The translations under genes and the position numbers were made by a program. From ZC4RG30 sp039932715 (GTDB lineage: Bacteria; Pseudomonadota; Gammaproteobacteria; Steroidobacterales; Steroidobacteraceae): 64,000 bases of DNA. The notes beneath the pieces are model-generated. The model saw only the letters and a list, made by a program, of their open reading frames with translations, was not told the DNA's origin and did no database searches. Shown here one piece after another: positions 42,423 to 51,064 of this stretch; the first letter of the stretch is position 1; every line of letters starts with the position of its first letter. The stretch is from NCBI GenBank assembly GCA_039932715.1, contig JBDTPN010000004.1:1-64000 (forward strand), in the 5' to 3' direction.

Positions 42423-42827
42423 ATGCCTGCAATCACTTCCATGCCCTGGGTAACCATCGTCACCGTGCTGGCCCTGGTGCAGTTCATCGCCTTCGGCTCC
42501 CTGGTCAGCTTGGCGCGCGGGAAATACCAGGTGCCGGCCCCGGCGATCATCGGCAATGAAGTCTTCGAACGTTATTTCCGCGTACACATGAATACGCTGG
42601 AACTGCTGGTGGTGTTCGTGCCGGCGCTATGGCTGTTTGCCCTGCAGGTCAGCGCCAATGGGGCGGCAGGCCTGGGCACGGTTTACCTCATCGGCCGCCT
42701 GATCTACTTGCGCAGCTATATCCGCAACCCCGCGTCGCGCGCCCTTGGCTTCGGGCTGTCGTCGCTGCCCATACTCATCATGCTGGCATGGGTGCTGTTC
42801 GTCGCTATCCGGCAGCTTCTCGTCTGA
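42423..42827 (+). CDS. MAPEG-family membrane protein
   Basis: 134 residues, four membrane helices. GNEVFERYFRVHMNTLELLVVFVPALWLFAL and YLIGRLIYLRSYIRNPASRALGFGLS are the E-R..R-x-x-x-N-x-x-E and R-x-x-Y..Y-x-x-N-P motifs of MAPEG (microsomal glutathione transferase-like). Enzyme activity in bacteria is known for some members only. Its 3' end overlaps the convergent dedA by 23 bp. Confidence 0.92.
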   Translation: MPAITSMPWVTIVTVLALVQFIAFGSLVSLARGKYQVPAPAIIGNEVFERYFRVHMNTLELLVVFVPALWLFALQVSANGAAGLGTVYLIGRLIYLRSYIRNPASRALGFGLSSLPILIMLAWVLFVAIRQLLV

Positions 42828-43449
42828 ACAGCATCAGCACCATGGGCAGCATCGACACTACGATGATGCCGATGGTCACCAACCCGAAGTTATCGCGTAT
42901 CCACGGCAGGTTGCCGAAGAAGTAGCCGGCCCAGGTCAGCAGGTTGACCCACAGCACCGCACCCACCACGTTGTAGGCCTGGAACCGCCCGTAGTGCATG
43001 TGCCCGATGCCGGCCACGAACGGCGCGAAGGTGCGGATGATGGGCGCGAACCGTGACAGCACGATGGTCAGGGCGCCGTGGCGCTGGAAATAGCGCTCGG
43101 TCTGGCGCAGGTAATCCACCTTGATGAACCGGTAATTTCCGCTGAATGCCCTGGCGCCGATGTACCTGCCAATGGAATAGTTGAGCGTATTGCCCAGAAT
43201 AGCGGCCGCACTCAGCAGGGCTGCCACAGCCGGCGCGGAAAGCGTGCCACTGGTGTCTACGGCGGCCAGTGCGCCCAGCGCAAACAGCAATGAATCTCCC
43301 GGCAGGAACGGTGTCACCACGAAGCCGGTCTCGGCGAACACCACGAGGAAAACGATCGCGTAGATCCACAGGTCGAAGCGCATCAGCAGCTCGACCAGGT
43401 GGCGGTCAAGGTGCAGGACAAAATCGAGGATCAGGTGCAGGAACTCCAC
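42805..43449 (-). CDS. DedA-family membrane protein
   Basis: 214 residues. VFAETGFVVTPFLPGDSLLFALGALAA and GNTLNYSIGRYIGARAF, then LSRFAPIIRTFAPFVAGIGHMHYGRFQAYNVVGAVLW (the F-x-R-(F)-x-P-x-x-R-(T) motif) identify DedA (SNARE-assoc domain). Some members translocate undecaprenyl phosphate; others affect membrane energetics. The tail overlaps the MAPEG gene end. Confidence 0.92.
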   Translation of the reverse strand: MEFLHLILDFVLHLDRHLVELLMRFDLWIYAIVFLVVFAETGFVVTPFLPGDSLLFALGALAAVDTSGTLSAPAVAALLSAAAILGNTLNYSIGRYIGARAFSGNYRFIKVDYLRQTERYFQRHGALTIVLSRFAPIIRTFAPFVAGIGHMHYGRFQAYNVVGAVLWVNLLTWAGYFFGNLPWIRDNFGLVTIGIIVVSMLPMVLMLFRREAAG

Positions 43450-43461
43450 GCGCGGAGTGTA

Positions 43462-45987
43462 CTAGTTGCCGGACCTGCGCTGCTGGTTGGCGCGGCGTTC
43501 AATGAAGGAATCGTCGAGCACCTTTTCAAGACGCCGCTGGGTGTTCTCGTCGGGACCCAGCTCGCGGGCAAGCTCCCCGCCTTCCGTCACTTCATAGGTG
43601 GCCGGATCGTGCAGGACTATGGCTTGCTCGGTATCGTCCGCGGTTTCTTCCACCACTTCGATTGATTCTTCAGGCGCCTCGTGCACAGCAGCCGGCGCAG
43701 CTTCGCCCGCAGGCAGCTGTGTAACATCGGTGCTGTCCAGCGAGTCGAACTCCGCGCTTTCACGCAGCAGCCCATCCAGCTCGCGGCCATAGGCCACACG
43801 CGTCGCATACACGGGCAATTCCGCCACGGTGTCGGACATGGGCACGGGCCGCGCAATGGCAAACCCCTGGCCGTAATCCACGCCCAGCGTGGCCACGCGC
43901 AGGCGGATCTCGTCGGACTCCACGTATTCGGCAACCGTAATCAGTTTCATCGACCGCGCCAGCTGCGCAATGGCCTGCACCATGGACTCGGCGCGCGGAT
44001 CCTTGAGGATGTCGCGCACGAAGCTGCCATCGATCTTGAGTATATCCACCGGCAACGCGCGCAGGTACGCCAGTGACGACAGCCCAGTGCCGAAGTCATC
44101 CAGCGCAATGGTGCAACCCAGCGTGCGCAGGCGGCGCATCAGCACCTCTGCCGTGGCCAGGTTGGCAATTGCAGCACTCTCTGTCAGCTCGAAACAGAAC
44201 ACCTTCGGATTGAGTCCGCTGCTGGCCAGCAGGTCGCAGACGAAATCACCGAAGCCGGGTTCCCCGAGGGACTGTCCGGAAATATTGATGGTGAATACCA
44301 CCGGCTGATCGGCCAGGATTGCAGCGTGCGGCTTCAATTGCCGCATGGCCTCGTTGAGCACCCAGCGATCCACCGTGGGCATCAACTGGTAGCGCACGGC
44401 GGCCGACATGAAGCGGTCGGGGCCAACGGTCTCGCCCTTGTCGTCAATCATGCGCAGCAGCAATTCGAAATGTGGCACGGCATGGCGTGAACCGGGCAGC
44501 GGCACGATCAACTGCGAATCCAGGCGCATGCGGTTTTCGCTGATGGCCGCGCGCAGGCCGGGCGCGATGCTGAGATCCTCATGACGCTGCATGATGGACA
44601 AGTCACTGGCCTGGTAAAGCTCGACGCGATTGCGGCCGCGATCCTTGGCGGCCTTGCAGGCAGTCTCGGCCACGGCGAAGGCGTGCGCGAACTCAACGCG
44701 TGGATCGACGATGGCCGAAACGCCAATGCTTACCGACGCGGAGAAGCTGCTGTCCTCGCCCGCGCCCAGCTGCACTGCGCTCACGGCAGACACGCCCTGG
44801 CACAGCGCCTCGGCGAAGGCAACGGCTTCGTCAGGTCCTGTCGGCAGGAGAATGGCGAAGCGATCGCCAGAGATTCGCGCGGCCAATGCGCCGGGAACCA
44901 GTCGCGAGCGGATCAGTTCGCCCAGCTTGGCGATCAGCTTGTCGCCCACATACATGCCGTAATTGTCATTGATGACGTGCAGGCGATCGCTGTCTATATA
45001 CAGCCCGCTCCACGTGCTCTTGCGTTCACCGGCGCGCTCACCCATCAGGGCGCGGGCGCGCTGCTCGAATGCGCTGCGCGTCAACAGGCCGGAAAGCGAG
45101 TCGTAACTGGATTCAATCAGGGTCGCGGCGCGGCGCGCCAGCAGGTCAGCCATCTGTGCATCGCGCTCGCGGAATTCCGGGCCATTGAGCGCACGGAACA
45201 GCGCCAGCACACCGCCGGCGCGACCCGATGGATTTCGCACCGGGCTCGACAGCACGCGATAGGTCAGCGTCACGCCCGGCAATGAGTTTGCAGTGTTGAG
45301 CACCACCGGCTCGCTGCGCACCTGCGCCAGCGACAGCAGGTGACGGTGCACCTTGGCCAGCACCGAGGTGTCGACGTTGTGTCCACCGGCCTTGGCCAGC
45401 ACCACCAGGCCGCGTTCGGGCACCACCAGCGCGGAGAATTCACAGCGCAGGTGTGCGGTCGCGGTCTGCAGCAGGTTCTTGATCTCGTCGCCGGACAGTT
45501 CGCGGCGATCCGCCTCGCCACCTCCCAGCAACAATGCGTCGAGGTCGCGATCACGCTCGGACATGGTGTTGTTCATGCGCAGCAACTGCACGCGCGAACC
45601 CAGCTCGCGACGCAGCACTTCAATGGCCGGCTTCACCAGTGAATGCACGAAGGCGAAGGTGCGCTGTTCGAAATCCCCGCTGCGCCAGCTGATGGCCAGG
45701 ATGCAGATCAACTCGTGGTTGTCATCGCGCAGCCAGAACAGGTACACCGGACCATCGCCTGGCAGCAGCACGCGCTCGCCCGGCTCATCACTTTGCGCAG
45801 CCGACGCGGCAACGGAAAGCGTCACCAGTTGCGGCAGCTCGGGATTCACTGAAGGATCGCTGGTCCAGCACACTTCGCCGTTGGCATCGAACACGCTGAC
45901 GCCGGCTGCGCGTGGCAGCAGCGCGCCAATCAATTGCGCATAGGGCTCGAGGTTTGACCAGTTGATGTTTTTCGGCACAGTCGTCAT
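43462..45987 (-). CDS. GGDEF/EAL protein with degenerate GGDEF domain
   Basis: 841 residues from ATG at 45,987 (a TTG seven codons upstream is possible). No membrane helix. An N-terminal sensory part and a GAF-like stretch (about 160-295) precede a GGDEF domain whose signature is SGDRF (about 373-377), so cyclase activity is improbable. The EAL domain (about 490-735) reads FELLLRM at its start but keeps N in FTINISGQSL, ELTES, DDFGTGLSS, LKIDGSFV and QGFAIARP, so c-di-GMP phosphodiesterase activity is plausible. The last 100 residues are acidic and low in complexity. It may use the dead GGDEF as a GTP or ligand sensor. Confidence 0.92.
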   Translation of the reverse strand: MTTVPKNINWSNLEPYAQLIGALLPRAAGVSVFDANGEVCWTSDPSVNPELPQLVTLSVAASAAQSDEPGERVLLPGDGPVYLFWLRDDNHELICILAISWRSGDFEQRTFAFVHSLVKPAIEVLRRELGSRVQLLRMNNTMSERDRDLDALLLGGGEADRRELSGDEIKNLLQTATAHLRCEFSALVVPERGLVVLAKAGGHNVDTSVLAKVHRHLLSLAQVRSEPVVLNTANSLPGVTLTYRVLSSPVRNPSGRAGGVLALFRALNGPEFRERDAQMADLLARRAATLIESSYDSLSGLLTRSAFEQRARALMGERAGERKSTWSGLYIDSDRLHVINDNYGMYVGDKLIAKLGELIRSRLVPGALAARISGDRFAILLPTGPDEAVAFAEALCQGVSAVSAVQLGAGEDSSFSASVSIGVSAIVDPRVEFAHAFAVAETACKAAKDRGRNRVELYQASDLSIMQRHEDLSIAPGLRAAISENRMRLDSQLIVPLPGSRHAVPHFELLLRMIDDKGETVGPDRFMSAAVRYQLMPTVDRWVLNEAMRQLKPHAAILADQPVVFTINISGQSLGEPGFGDFVCDLLASSGLNPKVFCFELTESAAIANLATAEVLMRRLRTLGCTIALDDFGTGLSSLAYLRALPVDILKIDGSFVRDILKDPRAESMVQAIAQLARSMKLITVAEYVESDEIRLRVATLGVDYGQGFAIARPVPMSDTVAELPVYATRVAYGRELDGLLRESAEFDSLDSTDVTQLPAGEAAPAAVHEAPEESIEVVEETADDTEQAIVLHDPATYEVTEGGELARELGPDENTQRRLEKVLDDSFIERRANQQRRSGN

Positions 45988-46114
45988 TCGAGGCGGGTCC
46001 GTCACCAACGAAAGGAAGCGTTGCAGTCGGGTCAGAATGACTTAATGCCAGCCTCGGGAAGATGATGCAGTTGGCATTTCCCAAGGGTTTTATGCAGGCT
46101 TTGGAGCCCGAAAA

Positions 46115-47305
46115 TCAGCCCGCTGGCGGAGCGGCGGTGCGAAACCAGGGCTTGGGGTCCACCGGCTTGCCGCCGCGCCTGATTTCGAAATAAAGGCCAC
46201 TCTGGCTGCGACCTCCCGAGTCTCCTGCGGCGGCAATGGCATCGCCCGCCTTTACGGTGGCCCCGGCCTGTTTGAACAGCTGTTCGTTATGACCATAGAG
46301 GCTCATATAGCCATTGCCATGGTCGATGATGATCAATAGTCCTCGCCCCGGCAGCCAATCTGCGTAGACCACTCGCCCTTCCTGGACCGCCGTGACTTTG
46401 TTGCCACGATCTGCAGCGATTACGATGCCATTTGAGCGCAACCCGCCGGCAATTGTGTCTCCGAAGCTGGTTTCAATACGTCCGGAAACTGGCCAGGAAA
46501 GCTTGCCACGAAGGTTGGCAAATGCATCGTTGGGGTCATAGGGAGCGGCCTCTATGGCCCGGCTGAGCTCCTTGAGCAGCTTCTCGAGCTGGTTTTGCTG
46601 CTGTTGCAGCCGCTTGAGCGTGGCATTGCGGTCGCTGGACTGTTTTTCGAGACTGGCCAGAACCCGACCACGTTGCCGCCGCGCGGCATCCAGCTGATTG
46701 ATGCGATCGTGGTTCTGGTCCTCAAGCTGCGCTAATTTTGCATCTTCTTCGTCTATCGCGGCCTTAAGTTCGTCGATTTTGGCGATATTCTGATTGATCT
46801 CGCTAATCTGACTGGCGCGCAGACGGCCGAAATAGCCGTAATAAGTCAAATTGCGCCCGAATTGTGCCGGATCCTTTTGATTTAACAGCAGTTTGAGCGG
46901 CTCATCCCGGCCCATGAAATAGGCGGCGCGCAGCTGGTCGGTCAGATTCTGCTGGGTGCGGGCGCGCTGCTGCTCTCGTTCGGCCTTGTCCTTTTCCAGC
47001 TGTTGGCGCGCGGCGTTTCGCTGCGCCCGCTGCTGTTGCACCTTGGTAAGGTCCCCGCGCGCCTGGGCTACGGACTTCTCGGCGGCGTTGAGATCGCGAT
47101 TGAGGCGGTCTTTTTCCACCGCGTCGTGCTGCACCTGCTGGCGCACCCGCTCGATGCGGTCCTGCACGGCCTTGAGATTGGCCTCCGCCTTGTTGCGGTC
47201 GGAACTGGCAGCCAGCGTGGTTGCGGCCGGCAACATCGCCCCCATAGACAGGAGTAATCCGGCGGCGCAGCACGGTAAGAGGCCTCTGGGTTTACCTCTG
47301 GGCAT
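46115..47305 (-). CDS. envC: murein hydrolase activator EnvC
   Basis: 396 residues. A signal peptide (to about residue 33) and long coiled coil (about 35-245) are followed by a LytM/M23 domain (about 270-390: SWPVSGRIETSFGD, GRGLLIIIDHGNGYMSLYGHNEQL, SGLYFEIRRGGKPVDPKPWF). EnvC-type proteins activate amidases at the division site; some zinc ligands of true M23 peptidases are replaced (H-x-H is H-x-N here), in line with an activator rather than a peptidase. Sits beside the rhodanese gene, as in other gammaproteobacteria. Confidence 0.92.
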   Translation of the reverse strand: MPRGKPRGLLPCCAAGLLLSMGAMLPAATTLAASSDRNKAEANLKAVQDRIERVRQQVQHDAVEKDRLNRDLNAAEKSVAQARGDLTKVQQQRAQRNAARQQLEKDKAEREQQRARTQQNLTDQLRAAYFMGRDEPLKLLLNQKDPAQFGRNLTYYGYFGRLRASQISEINQNIAKIDELKAAIDEEDAKLAQLEDQNHDRINQLDAARRQRGRVLASLEKQSSDRNATLKRLQQQQNQLEKLLKELSRAIEAAPYDPNDAFANLRGKLSWPVSGRIETSFGDTIAGGLRSNGIVIAADRGNKVTAVQEGRVVYADWLPGRGLLIIIDHGNGYMSLYGHNEQLFKQAGATVKAGDAIAAAGDSGGRSQSGLYFEIRRGGKPVDPKPWFRTAAPPAG

Positions 47306-47385
47306 GGCGCGGAAGTCTAGGGAACCCGCGCAGTGCTGGCTATGGTCATCCTATAATGCGCGCCCCGTTTAACCGGCCCGACTCA

Positions 47386-47808
47386 ATGGAACGTCTGCTC
47401 GAATACATCTCGCATCACTCGCTGCTGGTCAGCCTCGCCGTGGCGATGGCTTTGGCCGTGCTGGTGTTCGAGCTGCGCACGCGCAGCCAGAATTACTCGG
47501 GACTGTTGCCCCAGGAAGCCATCCGCCTGATGAACCAGGGCGCCCAGGTCGTTGACCTGCGTGACACCGCGGCATTTGCGGCCGGGCATGTCACCGGCGC
47601 GCGTCACCTGGCGCCTGAACAGCGTGACATGGCAGCGGAGACGCTCAAGAAGTTCAAGGACAAGATGCTGGTGCTTTATTGCGAGCAGGGAACGCAGGCG
47701 TCCAGCCTCACCCGCCAGCTGCATGCAAAAGGTTTCACCAAGGTGTTCACCCTGCGCGGTGGACTGGCCGCGTGGCGCGCAGAAGGCCTGCCGCTACAGC
47801 GCAATTGA
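47386..47808 (+). CDS. membrane-anchored rhodanese-like protein (YibN type)
   Basis: 140 residues from ATG at 47,386. One N-terminal membrane helix (LLVSLAVAMALAVLVFEL) and a rhodanese domain (about 30-140) with VVDLRDTAAFAAGHVTGARHL and the active-site cysteine in LVLYCEQGTQASSL. Sulfur-transfer role is probable. The order rhodanese-grxC-secB-gpsA matches yibN-grxC-secB-gpsA of E. coli. Confidence 0.92.
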   Translation: MERLLEYISHHSLLVSLAVAMALAVLVFELRTRSQNYSGLLPQEAIRLMNQGAQVVDLRDTAAFAAGHVTGARHLAPEQRDMAAETLKKFKDKMLVLYCEQGTQASSLTRQLHAKGFTKVFTLRGGLAAWRAEGLPLQRN

Positions 47809-47815
47809 GAAACCC

Positions 47816-48082
47816 ATGACCTCACCATCCGTCGTCGTTTATACCGGATCCAACTGCGCGTATTGCACGCGTGCCAAGCACTTTCTGGCTGCCAAGGGCG
47901 TGGCCTACCGCGAAATCAACGTCGAGGAATCGACGGGAGCGCGCGCCGAGATGCAGCGCCTCAGCCGTGGCAGCCGGACCGTGCCACAGATTTTCGTCGG
48001 CGAACACCACGTAGGTGGCTTCGACGACATGATCGCCCTGGACAGGAAGGGCGAACTTGATTCATTACTCAAAAGAGGTTGA
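47816..48082 (+). CDS. grxC: glutaredoxin 3
   Basis: 88 residues from ATG at 47,816. Dithiol glutaredoxin: VVVYTGSNCAYCTRAKHFLAAKGV with active site C-A-Y-C, RTVPQIFVGEHHVGGFDDM with the cis-Pro. Reduces ribonucleotide reductase and protein disulfides using glutathione. Seven bases after the rhodanese gene. Confidence 0.95.
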   Translation: MTSPSVVVYTGSNCAYCTRAKHFLAAKGVAYREINVEESTGARAEMQRLSRGSRTVPQIFVGEHHVGGFDDMIALDRKGELDSLLKRG

Positions 48083-48087
48083 TAGCC

Positions 48088-48570
48088 ATGGCCGATGAGA
48101 CACCCGCCACCACCAACGGCGCCGCCACCCAGGCAGCGCCCAATCTGTCGCTGCAGGGCGTTTACCTCAAGGACTGCTCATACGAAGCGCCGCTGGGCCC
48201 GCGTTCCGACGGCGCCTGGACGCCGCAGATCAGCCTCGACCTGGCCACCACCAGCAACCTGATTGCCGACGCACTGCACGAAGTGGTGCTGACTGTCACG
48301 GTGTCGGCCAAGCAGAACGACAAGACGCTGTTCCTGGTGGAAGTGAAGCAGGCCGGCGCCTTCGTGATGCAGAACCTCACCGATGAGGATGCCAAGCGCG
48401 CCATCGCCAGCATCTGCCCCGGAGTGCTGTTCCCGTACGCGCGATCCATGGTGTCGCAGCTGGTGGCGCAGGGCGGTTTCCCGCAGCTGCTGTTGCCGCC
48501 GGTAAACTTCGATGCGCTGTACCTCAACGCCCAGGCGCAGTCGGTCACGACTCCCGCTGTAACGAACTAG
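48088..48570 (+). CDS. secB: protein-export chaperone SecB
   Basis: 160 residues from ATG at 48,088. LSLQGVYLKDCSYEAPLGP, WTPQISLDLATTSNLIADALHEVVLTVTV, VKQAGAFVMQNLTDEDAKRAIASICPGVLFPYARSMVSQLVAQGGFPQLLLPPVNFDALYLN are all SecB blocks. Keeps precursor proteins unfolded for SecA. Length is normal. Confidence 0.97.
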   Translation: MADETPATTNGAATQAAPNLSLQGVYLKDCSYEAPLGPRSDGAWTPQISLDLATTSNLIADALHEVVLTVTVSAKQNDKTLFLVEVKQAGAFVMQNLTDEDAKRAIASICPGVLFPYARSMVSQLVAQGGFPQLLLPPVNFDALYLNAQAQSVTTPAVTN

Positions 48571-48586
48571 GTAACCTGGCCGCGTC

Positions 48587-49597
48587 ATGAATGCGGCGCA
48601 GACACCTATTGCGGTGCTCGGCAGCGGTTCCTGGGGAACCGCGCTGGCCATACAGTTCGCGCGCGCCGGCAATCCCACGCGCATCTGGGGCCGTGACGCC
48701 GCGCAGCTGACGCAGATGCGCAGTGCGCGCGGCAACCTGCGCTACCTGCCTGATGCGAGATTCCCCGACCTGCTCGAGGTCAGCACTTCACTGGACACTG
48801 CCCTTGCCGGGGTCAGTGACGTGCTGGTGGCCGTGCCCAGCAACGGGTTTCGCGCTTTCCTGACGACGCTGGCTCCGCACCTGGCGCGCGACATGCGCGT
48901 GGCCTGGGCTACCAAGGGATTCGAACGCGACACCGGCTTGTTGCCACATCAGGTGGCGCACGCGGTGCTGGGCAATGAACACGCGGTGGCTGTGCTGTCA
49001 GGCCCCACCTTCGCCAGGGAAGTGGGCGCAGGACTGCCCACCGCCATGGTGGTCGCATCGCAAGACGCGGATTTCGCCATGCAGATGGCCGGCGACCTGG
49101 CATCCCCTGCATTTCGCACTTATGTCTCCACCGACATCATGGGCGTCGAGATCGGTGGCGCGATCAAGAACGTGATCGCGATTGGTGCCGGGCTTTCTGA
49201 TGGCCTGGGTTTTGGCGCCAACATGCGCGTGGCACTGATCACACGCGGACTCAACGAGATGATGCGTGTGGGCGTTGCGCAGGGCGCGCGCGAGAAGACA
49301 TTCATGGGGCTGGCCGGACTGGGCGACCTGGTGCTGACCTGCACGGATGACCAGTCGCGCAATCGTCGCTACGGGCTGGCGCTGGCACGCGGACTCACCG
49401 CGGACCAGGCCATGCGCGAGATAGGGCAGGTGGTCGAGGGTTACCACGCCGCACGTGTGTTGCGCGCAGTGGCGGCGCGACTGGGACTGGACCTGCCCAT
49501 CTGCGAGGGCGTCTGCCAGGTATTGTTCGATGGCGCCGAGGCAGGTGACGTAGTGCTTGAACTGATGCGCCGACCGCCGGAAGCGGAGTTCAGCTAG
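48587..49597 (+). CDS. gpsA: glycerol-3-phosphate dehydrogenase (NAD(P)+)
   Basis: 336 residues. Makes sn-glycerol 3-phosphate for phospholipids. Nucleotide loop LGSGSWGTALAIQFARAG, SGPTFAREVGAGLPTAMVVAS, GVEIGGAIKNVIAIGAGLSDGLGFGAN (catalytic Lys in KNV) and GLAGLGDLVLTCTDDQSRNRRYG are in place. Overlaps the end of the convergent trmL by four bases. Confidence 0.97.
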   Translation: MNAAQTPIAVLGSGSWGTALAIQFARAGNPTRIWGRDAAQLTQMRSARGNLRYLPDARFPDLLEVSTSLDTALAGVSDVLVAVPSNGFRAFLTTLAPHLARDMRVAWATKGFERDTGLLPHQVAHAVLGNEHAVAVLSGPTFAREVGAGLPTAMVVASQDADFAMQMAGDLASPAFRTYVSTDIMGVEIGGAIKNVIAIGAGLSDGLGFGANMRVALITRGLNEMMRVGVAQGAREKTFMGLAGLGDLVLTCTDDQSRNRRYGLALARGLTADQAMREIGQVVEGYHAARVLRAVAARLGLDLPICEGVCQVLFDGAEAGDVVLELMRRPPEAEFS

Positions 49598-50079
49598 CTG
49601 GGTGCGGGGGTGTCCGCGGCACCTGCATAGCCCAGCTGCCGCCAGGCTTCATAGATCACCAGCGCCACCGAATTGGACAGGTTGAGGCTGCGATTGCCCG
49701 GCCGCATGGGAATACGCACACGCTGGCAATATTGCGGCATGCCCTGGGGCAGATCGCGCGGCACGCTGCGCGTTTCTGGGCCGAACAGGAAACTGTCGCC
49801 GGGCTGGTAGGCCGGTTCGTGATAACCCCGTTGGCCGTCGGTCTCCACCACGAACAATCGCGTGGCGCCAATGGCCCGGAAGCAGGAGGGCAGGTCCGGA
49901 TGCAGCTGGACATGGGCCAGGTCGTGGTAGTCGAGACCGGCGCGGCGCAGCTGCGGCTGGGTCAGGTCGAATCCCAGCTTGCCGATGAGGTGCAGCCGCG
50001 CACCGGCATTGGCCGACAAGCGGATCACGTTGCCGGTGTTGGGCGGAATTTCAGGCTCCAGCAGCAGGATGTTGAACAT
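49594..50079 (-). CDS. trmL: tRNA (cytidine/uridine34-2'-O)-methyltransferase
   Basis: 161 residues of the SPOUT superfamily. LLEPEIPPNTGNVIRLSANAGARLHLI, FLFGPETRSVPRDLP and the knot motif IPMRPGNRSLNLSNSVALVIYEAWRQLG match TrmL (YibK), which methylates the wobble base of tRNALeu. Gene starts 17 bp from the divergent dihydroorotate dehydrogenase gene. Confidence 0.95.
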   Translation of the reverse strand: MFNILLLEPEIPPNTGNVIRLSANAGARLHLIGKLGFDLTQPQLRRAGLDYHDLAHVQLHPDLPSCFRAIGATRLFVVETDGQRGYHEPAYQPGDSFLFGPETRSVPRDLPQGMPQYCQRVRIPMRPGNRSLNLSNSVALVIYEAWRQLGYAGAADTPAPS

Positions 50080-50096
50080 TGCGCGATAATTTGAAC

Positions 50097-51056
50097 ATGA
50101 ATGCCGCCCTCGAATCGCCGCCGATCGCCTGGCAACCCCCTGCGGGTTCGCTGGCGCTGGAATTCTGCGGCATGCACTTCGCGTCGCCCATCGTGCTGCT
50201 GTCGGGCTGCGTCGGATTTGGCGAGGAATACACGCGGGTGGCCGGCTTCTCGAACCGCGATGTGGGCGGCATATGCCTCAAGGGCACCACGCTGGCGCCG
50301 CGCCTGGGCAACAAGCCGCATCGCGTTTACGAAACCCCCATGGGCATGCTCAACGCCATCGGCTTGCAGAACCCCGGTGTGGATCACGTGGTGCGCCAGA
50401 TATTGCCCACGCTGGATTTCACCGAGACACGTTTCATCGCCAACGTGTCAGGCTCAACGGTGGAGGAATACGTCGAGGTCACCGCGCGCTTCAACGACTC
50501 GCCCATCGATGCCATGGAGATCAACATCTCCTGCCCCAACGTCAAGGAAGGCGGCGTGCAGTTCGGCAATTCGCCAGACATGTCGGCGCGCGTGGTTGCA
50601 GCCTGTCGCAAGGTGACGCGCAAGCCGCTGATCACCAAGCTGTCTCCCAACCAGACCGACATCCAGGAAAACGCGCGGCGCTGCATCGAAGCTGGCACCG
50701 ACGGGTTTGCCGTGATCAACACCGTAACCGGCATGGCCATCGACATTGCGACGCGCCAACCCATCATCGGCAATCGCCAGGGCGGCCTCTCTGGCCCGGC
50801 CATCAAACCCATTGCCTTGCTCAAGGTGGCGCAGGTCAGCGAGGTGGCACGACCGCATCGCATACCCATCATTGGCCAGGGCGGCATTGTCAACGCCAAT
50901 GACGCCATCGAATTCCTCATAGCCGGTGCCAGCGCAGTAGGCGTGGGCACGGCGCTTTTCTATGACCCCCTGGTCTGCCCCAAGATCAACAGCGGAATTG
51001 CCGCCTATCTTGCTGCGCAGGGCCTGGCAACCGTATCCGCACTCACTGGAAACTAG
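50097..51056 (+). CDS. pyrD: dihydroorotate dehydrogenase, class 1B-like catalytic subunit
   Basis: 319 residues from ATG at 50,097. FMN barrel: FASPIVLLSGCVGFGEEYTR, KGTTLAPRLGNKPHRVYETPMGMLNAIGLQNPG, INISCPNVKEGG (catalytic Cys, not the Ser of class 2), PLITKLSPN, and the FMN-phosphate loop IPIIGQGGIVNANDAIEFLIAGASAVGVGTA. Class 1B enzymes usually pair with PyrK to reach NAD+; no pyrK is adjacent, so its partner or acceptor is unclear. Confidence 0.88.
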   Translation: MNAALESPPIAWQPPAGSLALEFCGMHFASPIVLLSGCVGFGEEYTRVAGFSNRDVGGICLKGTTLAPRLGNKPHRVYETPMGMLNAIGLQNPGVDHVVRQILPTLDFTETRFIANVSGSTVEEYVEVTARFNDSPIDAMEINISCPNVKEGGVQFGNSPDMSARVVAACRKVTRKPLITKLSPNQTDIQENARRCIEAGTDGFAVINTVTGMAIDIATRQPIIGNRQGGLSGPAIKPIALLKVAQVSEVARPHRIPIIGQGGIVNANDAIEFLIAGASAVGVGTALFYDPLVCPKINSGIAAYLAAQGLATVSALTGN

Positions 51057-51064
51057 AGATCCCC

